This document shows, piece after piece, positions 48,380 to 60,269 of a stretch of DNA of 64,000 bases (position 1 is the first letter of the stretch; every line of letters begins with the position of its first letter). The notes below the pieces were generated by a model. That model was given only the letters and a program-made list of their open reading frames with translations. It was not told the DNA's origin and did not search any database. A program made the position numbers and the translations under genes. Source of the DNA: Sclerotinia nivalis (lineage: Eukaryota; Ascomycota; Leotiomycetes; Helotiales; Sclerotiniaceae); NCBI GenBank assembly GCA_029531795.1, contig JAPEIS010000013.1, positions 2,046,001 to 2,110,000 on the forward strand. The letters run 5' to 3'.

Positions 48380-48690
48380 GAAATCGTACTTCTTTAACTA
48401 TACTAATCCTAGGACAATCGAATAATAAGCTAATTCAATAATATAGATTTTTGATATTTTTTCATAATAATCATTGATTTGTAGATCGATTAGAATATAA
48501 TAATCCATTCAATTTTCAAACAATATTTTTTCATCGAATTCAATGATTTCGAACGGGATAAATAATTTATATATTAAAAGTTTGGTAACTTCAATTCAAC
48601 TTCGATTTACAAAAGTATATCCTTCGCATTCGTTATCCATTATAGTATAAATAAAACAAGATCGATTAGATATTGATAGGATAATAACAA
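48380..48690 (-). pseudogene. Element G protease remnant
   Basis: IYTIMDNECEGYTFVNRS sits where retropepsins have LIDSGA.GYFI; Asp kept, Ser-Gly lost. Further on, AYYSIVLGLV*LKKYDFYIEF matches the ILGxPWLxxxxPxIDF tail. Pol linker 48050-48380 is stop-filled. Confidence 0.7.
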
Positions 48691-48936
48691 ACAATATCAT
48701 TAGATTTGTTCGATTGTTTATTTCTTCAACAAAAAATAAACTTCGAATTGTAGTAACAAATAAGTATAATATATATAGGGCTTTCGTTTAACAATAACTT
48801 ATATCAAACGAACTCTGTTTCCCGAATTCGGAAAGCCAAAAAGGGACAGATTGTATAATGATATAGTATATAGTTGAATCTGAGTAGAAAACAGAACAAG
48901 GAATAATAAAGCAAGACTAATAAAACTAGCTCTAGC

Positions 48937-49990
48937 TTATACAAAACGATTATCTAGAAACGAATAATTTTTCATATAATGATCAATAGATCTATAATGG
49001 AAGTATTTCTTTTGTTTGTATTTATTAGTATATCTTTGAGAATTGAAATCTATTGAATCTCCAGCAAATATAATCGTAATGGAAGTAATAAATCGGATAG
49101 TAGGATTTGGGGACAAAATAAAAGTATAATTAATAGGATTCAGATTTTGAATAATAGTATAGGGTAGCAGAACGATTGGGTTATAATCGAAGTTGATCGG
49201 TTCTATCAAATATAGATGACGATTTTTCAATGTCTGTATAAAAACAATGAATGTATTGGTATTATTTGTAGAGGGTTTGATAATAACAATTTGATTCTTT
49301 AATTTATTCGATAAAGCTTGTTCTAATAGAATAACCAGGATACTATTGTTGTCGACTATCCCGGCTTCCAATGCTAGTTTTTGGAACTTAGTATAGAAGA
49401 TATAGAACGATTGATTTTTCTGTCTTAGATTGATTAAGAGTTTCCAGACCTCGACCCATTTGTTCTGGTTTTTATAAGCTTTTTCTAATATTTGTAATAA
49501 ATCTTTATAATTAATAAGTTTAACAAATTGTTCTTTGATATTATATAATCGAATTTGTACAATAACAGATCCAATTAATCTTCTAGTTATATAAATTAAA
49601 CAGAAATGTAGGGAAATAAAATAATCGAAATTGGTATACATTTTATTCTATATTTGATCAACAAATCAATCAAAATCGATTTTCGTTTTATCAAATGGTA
49701 TAAGATCAGATATCTTCTTATTCAATTGAGGTTTCGATAAAATAGAAGCGGCAATTGGGATTATAACAGAAATCAGAGGCGAAGGGTTGGTCTGATCGGT
49801 AGAGGTTGAAATAGGCAAGATAACAGGGACAGAATAGAATTGAATCAAATGGATAATCAATTTATTGTTCTCCTTTTTTTATTGTATAAATACAGTTTTT
49901 TCGATTTGTAAATCGAAAATAAACTTTTGAATTGCAGATTATAAATCGATCACTTCTGTTTTTATTCTTATATTGAATTTGTAAAAAAAG
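48937..49990 (-). pseudogene. Element G gag
   Basis: Open 48937-49641 (234 codons) plus 49666-49860 upstream in the same element. WVEVWKLLINLRQKNQSFYI and FYTKFQKLALEAG are retrotransposon-gag-like. At the C-terminus the knuckle reads YFHYRSIDHYMKNY, i.e. CX2CX4HX4C with all three Cys turned to Tyr and only His kept. The open stretch further upstream (49939-50163) is leader or an N-terminal extension and is not assigned. Confidence 0.8.
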
Positions 49991-50116
49991 ATGAAATAAC
50001 GATACCAGATTGTAATATCATTAATTATAATGATAGCGAATTCTTCAGAAAAAGTCGGGCTGGTTAGGCGGGTACAGACGGGACGATATCGTAGAAGTAT
50101 CGGCACAGATAGAAGG

Positions 50117-50185
50117 GAACTACGTAATATCACAAAGATAACAAACAAAATAACAGAAATCACTTTTATTAATAAAACGTAGCTC
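50117..50185 (-). other. Self-primer and primer-binding site of G
   Basis: On the plus strand GAACTACGT (50117-50125) lies two bases outside the LTR, and ACGTAGCTC (50177-50185) lies 49 bases inside it. They are complementary except one position, which would be a G-U pair and is explained by one C-to-T change. Same geometry in A, E and H. Confidence 0.6.
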
Positions 50186-50364
50186 GAAGAATTACATTTC
50201 TACAGAAGGAATGTTTCCTTTAAATACATTTGTATATACTAAGATTTCGAGCCCTAACGCTCTTACAGGGTACGATCATCGAGCGTGCCCCGCTCGGTGC
50301 TGGATCGGACAGGTGGAGCCTACTAAAGGGGCCAGTCCAGTGGCCCGGCCCTGACCCCGTGACA
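50128..50364 (-). repeat. Element G 5' LTR (237 bp)
   Basis: Outer 120 bp are G+C-rich and unmutated (GGCCCGGCCCTGACCCCGT). The inner half is decayed and the first hairpin is broken (AGCTCGAAGAATTAC). Confidence 0.94.
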
Positions 50365-51535
50365 AATAAACAACTATAAAACGATATCAATCTTATAACG
50401 AATTACAAATTCTATTATTTCCTTTAGATCCTTGAAAAAAAAATAACAATGGATTTTGTTACAGATTTATTTCCTTTTAAAATAAATAAATATATATACA
50501 ATATTGTACTTGTAATTATCAATAGATATACAAAACTCGTTCAATACATTCCAATTAATAAAACAATAACTTCATCAGAATTAGTAGAAATTCTATTTCG
50601 ATATGTTTTTAAAGACTTCGATATATCGAAAAAGATAATATCTAACAGAGGACTACAATTTGCAAATAAATTTTGAAACAGTTTAATATTTTATTTAAGA
50701 ATTCGCTGCAAATTATCTATTGTATTTTATCTACAAACCGATAATCAAATAGAATATCAAAATCAAAATCTAATTCATTATATTACTTGTTATACAAATT
50801 GAAAACAAGATAATTGAACTGCACTACTATCCCTAATAGAATTCATATATAATACAATATAACACAATACAATTGAAGAAACACCTTTCAAAGCAATATA
50901 TAGATATCTATCTACTTTCAACTACATCAATAAAAACACCGATACCAAAGAGAAAACACCTATTACAAAAGAATATATTGAATTGTTAAATCAAAAAAAA
51001 TCAAAATTAATAGAGATTTAGGAAAAGTCTACAAAAAAAAGATCAGAGAATAATAAAAAGAATCTATTCTAACGATTTCATATCGATAATAAAATTATAT
51101 TCAATACTAAAAACATTAAACAATTATAATCCAAAAAGAAATTTTTTGATCGTTTTATAAGCCCCTTTACTATCATCAATATTATAAATAATAGATAAAT
51201 ATATAAACTAACGTTTTCATTATTATACAAAATATACAATATCTTCTATATTTCTTTACTAAAACTATAATATCAATATAATGATATTATTGATCTTTCG
51301 CCTCCTAAAGAAATTGATAGATATATAAAATATAAAATTGAAAAGATATTAGTATATAAGAAAAAAGAATAAAAAATACAATATTTAATATAATAGAAAA
51401 GTTATTAATCAATAAAAGATACTTGGAAAACTTCACGAAATTTAATATATATCAAAAGACAATTGAAAAACTATAAAAAGGAAAATATATCACCAATACA
51501 ACGAAGACAAAAAACTAAAAAATAATACGATTAAA
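50365..51535 (+). pseudogene. Element J, segment 3: integrase core and chromodomain
   Basis: Open 50449-50676: MDFVTDLFPFK, INRYTKLVQYIPINKTI, KKIISNRGLQFANKFW. This is the integrase core with the second Asp as Asn; YLQTDNQIEYQNQN follows with the Glu region. TPFKAIYRYLSTFNY is the usual post-core motif. A GPY/F-like stretch has FDRFISPFTII. Chromodomain about 51300-51480: PPKEIDRYIKYKIEKILVY, IQYLI**KSY, DTWKTSRNLIY. Frame continuity with segment 2 holds after removing G and one AATAA. Stops throughout. Confidence 0.88.
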
Positions 51536-51652
51536 ATACACCACAAAATCAAAAAAAAAAGATTAAAGAAAATTATATTCATTCTATTAGAATACCGATA
51601 TTTAAAAATATTCATTTACTTTATCTATTATTTTGAAAACCTTTTTAATATA

Positions 51653-53055
51653 TTAATTTTCCTTTACTATATAATATTCACACTTCCTCCACTTCCTTAC
51701 CTTTATCTTCAACAAACCATCCTCCCCAATATTATCAGAATTTTCATTAATCTCTAACTCAACCAATTAATGAAATATACATCTAATACATTCCTCAACG
51801 ACAGGATTACAATGTATAACCTATAATATCCGTATACCAAAAAGAGAATTATCTACAATTCGAAATCTTGATCCAACAAATTCGTTAACGACTAGTTATC
51901 GATCAATAAAGATTCATTATATTCATTATTTAAAAACAAAAGCCCTTTCATATAAATCATACTTACCTAAAATATTATTCACAATATCAAAGCTAAAAAA
52001 ATTTAACAAATCCTCATCCCCAATTACTTCCTTGTCTATTATTAGTATACTTGATTTCGTCAAAAGAACAAATACTTCTTAACACTTCACCAATAATACC
52101 ATACTTAATTCCGAAATAATACTCAATATACCAAAACTTTTTGAAAACAAAGAAGATATATTGATTACAACAAAAGTTTTAATTTTCTCCTTTTTAGACT
52201 TTTTAAAAACCAAAGATTTTCCGCCACCAATCGATTCAATGTTTTTATTATCATCATCAAAAAATTCAACAAATTCCGATATCTTTCTCTTTATAAAAAC
52301 CAATTTACGAATTTCTCCAATCTTCTTTATTTTAAAAATAAAAAATAAAACTATCCACTCCTCCTTCACTACACAATCACTAATATTTCATATACCCTTT
52401 GTTTTACCTTTGACATTTTTACAACTTGCTTGTTTTGCCAAAACACGAAAGGATTTCAACGATTTGAATCGAACAAAGACAATATCAGAATTATCCTCTT
52501 TATTAAAAGTATCTTCCAATTTGATCTCACTTGCCAATTTATCCACAGAATTTTGCTCTAGCTAATAGAAAATTAATCAAAAGTATTTATAAACATTATA
52601 GATATACCAATAAAATATCGAAACAAATCTACACCAATTTCGAACAACTTCACCCTTTTCTCCATCTATACATTCAATACTAATACAATTTCTTTTGTAT
52701 CCCGAAATTCTTGTTTTAAACTATACTTTTTTTTATTTACAAAAAAAAACTTCCACTCTTCAAATAAAATTAAACTAACAACCATTTAAATTTCTTCGAA
52801 TTGCTGTTTCTTTTAAAGAATCTACTGAAACCATTTCCCATTCACAACATAATTGCAACATTCGATTTATAATAGAATAAAATACTTCTAATAATACATC
52901 ACAAGTTTTCTTTTTTCGGATATATTCAGTATATAATAAATCGACTTCTTTAAAAAAGAAATATTCCTTATTGATTACCTCCCTATTTAGTAGAACTTCT
53001 CTGCTATCGTAATTGATTATATACTTAATACAGCAAAAACAAATTGATTATATAA
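51653..53055 (-). pseudogene. Antisense protein-like region inside J, unknown
   Basis: Not recognised. Between J's chromodomain and 3' LTR the minus strand has long protein-like stretches in three frames: 53055-52775 (contains SREVLLNREVINKEYF and CDVLLEVFYSIINRM), 52561-51930 (DKLASEIKLEDTFNKEDNSD, then KISEFVEFFDDDNKN and IESIGGGKSLVFKKSKKEKI; two stops), and 51900-51653 (LVELEINENSDNIGEDGLLK, KVRKWRKCEYYIVKEN). Composition is charged and mixed, unlike RIP-randomised frames. The plus-strand ORF 52161-52565 in the same DNA is Ser/Phe/Leu-rich and looks like its mirror image. It could be a captured host gene in antisense, a separate broken insertion, or a lineage-specific extra ORF. No boundaries (TSD, inverted repeats) were found. 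Confidence 0.5.
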
Positions 53056-53288
53056 ATTATAAAGATAAACAAACAAATCGCATTGCTAATTCAGGAACTT
53101 AATAAGATATATTAAAGGTATTCAGGAATTTGATAATATTATCGCAATATCAACAAGAGAATTATAAGAAATTGAAATGAAGAATTGAAAGGTTTATAAT
53201 ATTCTAATAAAGCAAACTATATATTGTTATTGTTTATATTTTGTTTGTGTTTATTTGTTATACAAAAGATCAAACATTATATTCATAT

Positions 53289-53691
53289 TGTTGCCCGATG
53301 GCATCTCGCATCTGGCAAATAATTTAAGAACAGCAAACGACTTCAAAACCAATAGGCTTCTCAGGAGCGAAGCCTTGAAGGGAAGGCTCTGTTACGATCA
53401 CATAACAGTTTCGTCAAAACAAGAAACCTAAACGGAAGCGTTCTCATTTCGAATCATCAGTGTAGGAACGTCATCAGTGTAGGAACATCATCGATCAGTT
53501 TGGAATGTTTAATAAGCAAACTTCTTTGTATTGTTTATGAAAGGATAGGAATGATAGCGAATTATAAATATTCTAATATCTTTTTATTGATTGAACTTAA
53601 AAGTAATAGCTTATTCATGATTAGAAAGGGTAATGAAAAGTTTGGCTACGGTTTTACGACTAATTGATTCTTTGTCTATATGATCTTAACA
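53289..53691 (+). repeat. Element J 3' LTR (about 403 bp)
   Basis: The end is fixed by similarity to the 5' LTR remnant 5709-5755 (ATATGATCTTAACA here). The start is inferred at TGTTGCCCGATGG, which gives TGTT..AACA termini; it could lie further left. 53289-53530 is G+C-rich and holds a short direct repeat (GTGTAGGAACGTCATCA / GTGTAGGAACATCATCG). Confidence 0.65.
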
Positions 53692-53745
53692 TGTGTCTAA
53701 GGTATATATAATTATATATAGGTAAAGGGAGATGAATTTGTAATA
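53692..53745 (-). repeat. Element I 3' LTR remnant
   Basis: TGTGTCTAAGG..GATGAATTTGTAATA matches the inner third of the A-family LTR (TGTGCCTAAGG..GATGAACCCGTAACA in E). Strongly decayed. The missing part should lie left of J's 5' LTR, outside the window. Confidence 0.85.
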
Positions 53746-53941
53746 GTACTCTTTTCTTAAGAAATCTATTTGATCCCAAATAGGCGTTAAAAAATAAAGA
53801 AAAATAAAGAAAAAATATAGATCCCTTTCTTCAATTAGGTCTCTGAACAAAAACATATAGTATCTTTTAATAACGTTATATTCTTCAAAATGCGATAATC
53901 CAAATGCTATATCTTCAATTACAATAATATATAATATATCT

Positions 53942-56900
53942 TTAGGCGAAACGAATAGTTTTAGTGTAAGTAGATCTTTGTAAAGTAAACATGGTAATTG
54001 TACTGTATAATTTCGATTGCAAATTCTGTAGTTCTGGTTTCAATATAATAGTGTCGGAATACTTTAGGATCCAAGCTGGCAATCCTAGCTTCTCTAAATG
54101 AAGGCAATGATATTTGATAAGAATTTTTCATTATTCTTTAAATTATTAATCGGTTATCAAATTGGTATATAGTGTTTTCATTTGACTAAATAATGGTAAC
54201 TATCTTTATTATAATTATTTAGAACTTTTTCAAATATCTATTTTTGAATAGGTTTATTTTTATTGTTGTCTCGTTCCAAAATTCTATCTCATATAGTTAG
54301 GGATTCTGATTCGTTAATCATTGCTTGAATTGGGAAATGAAAATTAGTATAAACTAAAAGTAAAAGAAAATAATAGAAAACAGGGAAGATTTTAATGTTC
54401 TCAAACAATTAAACAAGACAAATACAAAAATAAATCTTGAGAATCTTGTAAAGGTTGATCTATTTATTATCTAGCTTTTTTGTTTTATATAAGGTCTTTA
54501 TATTCTTGGTATTGATATAGACTTTCTGGCCGATTGTATAGCGAAATGAATCAAAGCGATAACGATTAGTATAATCCTTATAAGTAGCAATTGTTTGCTA
54601 TATAAAAGTGCAAAGTTGTTTCAAGATATGTTTTATACAATCTGTAGTCCGATTTCCTTTAAAGAATTTCCGTTTTTGTATTAGAGTTATATCCGGCGGG
54701 CAAGATTTACTAGGCTCAATATCTAGATGCAAATTAAAGCTATAATTAGCAAAGAAAAGCGAACAACCAATCGTTTCAGAAATTATATTGTTGGATGTAA
54801 ATTTGGTTAAAGATAACCAATTCAATCAATCGTTTTAATAATAATTAACAAAAGTTTGTAAATACTATTTCAGAATCAAATTAATACACTTGATCTGATC
54901 ATCTATTTGAAAATGAAAAGCTGAAGAATACTTTAAAGTAACTTTCAATCGTTCCAAGAGTTGTAACCAGAATCCTAATACGAACTATATTCCTCGATCG
55001 GAAATGATATTGTTCGGAAGCTTATAAAGTATATAAATACAATTGATAAAAGTATCGATTAGCTTTTTTATCGTTAATATACGTATACTAATGAAATATC
55101 TCATTTTGATTAGCTTATAGACTATTATTAAGATATATTTATAAATAGAATTATAGTAAATACAATCTAAAAACAATGTAATATAATTGATTGAGATATT
55201 AGACTATACATGAAAAAGAATAAGTAGCAATTTCAAAAATCCGGGAGACATCGATTTAAACGATTTAGTACAAATACAAAATTTGTAAGCCTTTATATAA
55301 GATACGATTTCCAAATGTATATTAAATTATTAGTATATACGAAAGACAAGATCGATCATTTTAATTCAATTAGGATGATTAGTAGAATTAGAAGAATGAA
55401 TCCGATAAATAATTTGAAATTTAAACTTATCGTTTGATAGAATCCAAAATTTATTCTGGTAGTAAATTCTATTATTTTGGATTGAACAATCCTATATAGC
55501 AATCTGAAGAGTTTTATAATATTCTTTTGGCTATTTAATCATTAATGAATTATTAAAAGTAGAGATAAATTGATCTGCAATATCGGATTTAGTATATATT
55601 ATATCGATTAGGATATCAATTGATTAATCATAAAGTAATATTATTATCTTCATTGATATTAAATTGATATATTCAATCAAATCCTTATAAAGATCGATAT
55701 CAAAACAATCCTGGGGGAAAACAATGCGTTTTCGATTCTTTAGACATTTATTGTTTGGATCAAAGCGATATAATCGATCTTTGTGTTTTCTATTTAACAC
55801 ATTTGATCGAATAATTTTGTTTTCCAATCGATAGATTATACAGAAATTATATTGAAATAGAAATTCGGATCATCATATCTACTGTTGATTAAAAACCTTT
55901 GTGGTTATAAAATATTCGAGGTTTTTGTAATTAATAAGAATCTCGAATTCTTTTTGTAAATCCTGAAGTTTCGAATGTTATTCTTTTATTGTCTTAATAA
56001 TAGCAAATAGTTTTTTGTTATAAATCTTATAATTGTATTCCATTATTGTATATTTAGATGAAAAATAAACGACCGAACGTAAGATATTATTATCATCATA
56101 TTGCGAAAGGACTCCTCCTGAAATCTAATCGAAAACATCGGTTTCCAAAACAGTTTTTCGTTTGTAATCAAAGTATACCAAAACCAGCATTGTTATGAAA
56201 ACCCTTTTTAAAACATCAAAAGCCTTTGTATAATCTGCAGTCCAATCCTATATAATGTTCTTCTACAAAAGATTGTTGAAAAAACGACAAATCTTTAAAA
56301 AATCTTTTATAAAACGCTAGTAGAAGTTGACGAAGTCAAGAAATCGTTGTAAATCTTTTATATACAAAGGTAACTTCCAAAATATAATAGTTGTAATCTT
56401 TTCTTGATTTATTTTAATGTTTTCGATTATAATAATAAAACCCAGATACTTTGTTTTTATAATTTCGAATTTGTATTTGTTAATATTAATCTATAATCCA
56501 GTATTTATTAGTTTTTGAATTATTTAATAGATATATTTCTTATACTTTATAGAATTATCGAAATAAATTAAAATATTATCGAGATATATAATATAATACT
56601 TATCCAATTTATCGAAAAGTGTATAATTAATATAATATTAGAACAATATAAATGTATTATAGAAATCGAAAGGTATAATTAAAGATTCAAAAAAATTAAA
56701 ACGAATAATGAATATAGTTTTCTATTCATTTCTTTTAACGATTTATAATTTGTTGAATATTGTAATAATATCAAGTTTGGTATAAATTTTTGTATTGTAA
56801 AAAGCATTTAATGTTTTACAAACGATGGGTAATGGATAACGATTCTTTATAATAACATTATTGAATCTTCGATAATCTTAATAAATATAAACCCCCTTTT

Positions 56901-58213
56901 TAGACTTAACAATCAATAGCAAAGGAGAGGTATACCACAATCTCGATTTTCGAATAAATCTTTTGGAGAGATTATTATCGAACTATTTGTATATCATTAT
57001 CAATTTCATTAATGATAAAGAACAGTTTTTGAAGTAAGATAGTTTTTTACCAAGTATCAACTTAATCTTATAATCTCAGATTCAACGAGATGGTAATTTA
57101 TCTGTATAATATAAAAGAAAAACGGGAAGTTTATCTTATAATTATATAGGGAGTTTTTATTGTATTTGATTATTATTAAGGGAAAATTTGCCGGTTAAAA
57201 ATTTGTCGATATCAACTTTAAAGATTTTCTGCAAATAAAACGATTTATAGCAATCGTATACAAAATCATGAAATTGCAGCGAAGTTTTAGAGAATATTTC
57301 TGTTATATTATTTTGCCTTTGTAAAATCGATCGAAAATCCTCTTTTATGAATATTGAGAACAATGTAGTCTATTGCAGATGATTTTGTTTAATAGTTTTT
57401 TGTACAGTATTCAATTCATTTTATATCAATCGGATAGTCTGAATGTTATCTTGTTGATAGAACAAGACAAAGTTAAAAGTTTGCAATTAATAAATGTTAT
57501 CTATATTTGGGTTTGTATCCTTGTAGATAGGTATAGGAAATTCCTTAACAGAAAGCAAAGGTAAATAGTTTTTTGGATTGTAAATAAGACAATATCGATT
57601 TACAACCTTCAAGATCGATTTTGGATATAGATAATTGGGAATCATCTATATTTGATTATTTGATTCCTTGTAATATTTTATTCGATAATGATTTATATTA
57701 GGTATCAAACCTTACTGAAATTCGAGATCAATAAAAGAATCGTTAGATTGTAATATATAATCTTTATCTAATATCTTTTCAATAAAAGGTTTTTTATAAA
57801 AAGTTTCTTTAGAAGCAAAAAATGTTTGAATAGGTAGAGAATCAATATTATCTTTTAGATAATCTTTGATATAGGGAGAGTGATATTTATAATCTATATA
57901 TTTAGCTTTTATATTAGGATCAATAAGGAATTTATTTAAAGGTTTGATAGTATCGATAATCTATTGTAGGGTAACTTTTGTTAGATTTTTTTGTTCCTTA
58001 GTCGGAGATGGAATCGTTGGTATGATAATTAGCTTTGAATTATAATGTGTTGAACAATTAGAAATATAATAATTTAAAAAGAATATTAAATTTATCTTTA
58101 TCCAATTGATAATAAGATTGTAATATTGTAATTATAGTAAACTAAAGATTAATAATGTTTTTGATAAAAGTTAAATGATATAAAAAGACTAATATTCATA
58201 ATAATCTTTTATA
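53942..58213 (-). pseudogene. Element I pol, truncated in the protease
   Basis: Collinear with E pol: end near the TTA at 53942, chromodomain about 54060-54260, integrase 54598-55200 (ILTIKKLIDTFINCIYILYK), RNase H about 55800-56200, RT 56200-57100 with active site IIYLDNILIYFD (about 56590, Asp to Asn), pre-RT segment 57157-57363 (KVDIDKFLTGKFSLNNNQIQ). Stops are frequent. It breaks off just after the protease segment equivalent to E 27465, so gag is missing. Confidence 0.85.
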
Positions 58214-58426
58214 TATCATAGAGGCAACAGGCAGAATAACAGGAATCACTTTTATTAATAAAATGTAGCTCGAAGTATTATATTTCTATAGAAGGAACGA
58301 TTCCTTAAATACATTTATATGTAGTGTTAGCCCTGATCAGGGCTAGTTTATACTTATCCAAAATCTGATTTCTGTGGATCGGAATCCAAATAGTCTTTGT
58401 ATATTATATATAGGGATTCTGTAATA
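58214..58426 (-). repeat. Element H 3' LTR (213 bp)
   Basis: Outer end TATCATAGAGGCAACAGGCAG is less mutated than its partner's inner end. Contains the perfect palindrome AGCCCTGATCAGGGCT near 58330. The inner end is C-to-T mutated (GGGATTCTGTAATA). Confidence 0.93.
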
Positions 58427-59960
58427 GTATTCTTTTTCTTAGAATCGAGTTCCATTAAGATGATTAAAGGGATCAGATTTATTCGGATAACGATAATAGT
58501 AATTACAGATCAATTCTTGAGTATTCTTCAAATACTCTGTAGATTCTTCGGTAAATGTATTATAGTTTATCTATTGAATAATATATTTTAAATAAGGGTT
58601 ATTATAGTTTCGATATTCCTATTAGGAATTCAGGATTTCTTTTATATCGAATTATTTAATACTTTCAACTTTGATAGAAGAGAGGAACGAATTGTATTGA
58701 TCGAAGATAGAATTATTATTGATGAAATATAACAAATTAATATAAAAAACCAAATGATTCTTTATAAAAGTAAAAAGTTTCAGTTTATAAATATACAAAT
58801 CTATAATCTTCAGGATTTGGAAGGGATTTAAATTCTTCCAATCTAATTTCTTCTAAAAATGAAGAATTCGGATATTCTTAGTATTAAACCAGATCAAATT
58901 TTTAGATTGGTATTGATGGGTAAACAAATAATAGGAATTGGTATTCTTCGAATAATGGGTTTGATTAATAATCAATTCGGTTTTTAAATGATCAATGATC
59001 GATTTCATCTTTTTGACGAATTCCTCAATGTCTAGGACTCCAGAACAATCGAAGAATATAACAGATTCGAAATCTATTCGAAGATGGAAATCGTAATTGA
59101 TAAAGAACAATAATAAATAGAAGTTTTCGAATTAGATAAAATTAATCGAGAATTCGGTAATTAATAATCATTCGGATTAATCGTTCTGCAAATAGGATAT
59201 ATATAAACGAAAGTATTGTTCGAGTATTATATTTGTTTTTTTTGTTTATTTATCGATTTTAGGATAATAAATTATCGATAGTTTTGAAATAGTATTTAAT
59301 TGTTTATAGATATATTTCCAGAAATCAAAGATAAATTAAATTCTATAATCGAATATAATGATTTATAGTAGGCTATAGAGTTTCTATATATACTTTAGGA
59401 ATAGATGGAAGACTTTTTCGGAATTATAGGTTTTTTGGTAAAACAGAAAATGCTTTATTTTGGTTAATCGATCGATTATAATAAATATCGTATTGTATCT
59501 AGAGTTTTTCGGAAGATAAATAATGAAATCGATTGAAATATCTTTTCAGGTTTGTTGTAGGATCGGGAAAAAATGTAAGATTCCTTTTTGTTTTTTATAG
59601 TTCGGAGTGATTCGATAATAATTATGATAATTGTATATTTAATAGAAGATGTAATTGTAATATCTAGATTAATAGTAATTTCGGGAAAGCAATTCGAAAG
59701 TATAAATATAATATAGATATTTGATAATAGAGGAATTATAGATTATTCGGAGGAATTTTATTTTTAAAGGATTATAGTTAGGGATATAAAGTTTTTTATG
59801 ATAATATAATAAATCATTATTTATAGTATATTTAGATAATGTGATATATAGGTGTTTAGTAATATTCTTTTCTAAAGCTTTTAGGATCGATAGTGAAAGT
59901 GGGTTGGATAAATAAATTTCAGTGAATAAAGATTTTAGTTTTTCAAAGGGTTCCAATTAT
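58427..59960 (-). pseudogene. Element H integrase and chromodomain
   Basis: Open 59669-59956 ends ..IKYLYYIYTFELLSRNYY, the integrase finger with His changed to Tyr. Open 58853-59110 holds EFVKKMKSIIDHLKTELIIN and HQYQSKNLIWFNTKNIR, the post-core and linker regions as in G. A chromodomain relic lies in 58440-58640 (ESTEYLKNTQ-like and NYY-like pieces in shifted frames, aligned by position with G). 59110-59660 has the core with many stops. Confidence 0.75.
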
Positions 59961-60269
59961 ATAGATTTAGATTATTGATTAAGGATTGGATTATTGGGTA
60001 TTGTAAGTGGTTTAAGTTCATAGGTAGGTAATCCGGATTCGTAGATAGATGGTTTGGGATTGCGGATAAGCAATAAAATATCGGTATAGGTTTAATTATG
60101 GATTGTAATTGCGAAACGGATTTTCTTCTTTGAGTTAATAATAAAAAATAGATTTGTATTTAGATTTTCGGTTTTCAGAACAATTTGATTTTGATAGAGA
60201 AAGTGTTTATCTCTTTTTTTAAGCAAATCCTTTGATTTCCTAATCAAAGCATCGGGTTTCATTCTTTGC

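Larger units (their letters stand above)
44569..50364 (-). mobile_element. Complete chromovirus element G
   Basis: Minus-strand element of about 5.8 kb with LTRs of 237-238 bp and TSD AATAA (44564-44568, 50365-50369), splitting J between integrase finger and core. Gag, protease, RT-RNase H, integrase and chromodomain are all recognisable but broken. Confidence 0.95.
53692..58213 (-). mobile_element. Element I, A-family chromovirus, partial
   Basis: Minus-strand A-family copy. Its 3' LTR is cut by J at 53692 (only 54 bp to 53745 remain). Pol is present up to the protease. At 58213 it stops abruptly at element H and does not resume beyond it. It hosts J, so it is among the oldest insertions here. 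Confidence 0.9.

Noticed and set aside
50245..50364. G+C-rich island as a tRNA or small RNA gene
   Set aside because: It is the unmutated outer half of the G 5' LTR, aligned base for base with the decayed partner at 44690-44806; no cloverleaf seen.
52161..52565. 134-codon plus-strand ORF in J's 3' region
   Set aside because: Ser/Phe/Leu-rich composition looks like the complement of the charged minus-strand reading of the same DNA; I favour the minus strand, though neither is proven.
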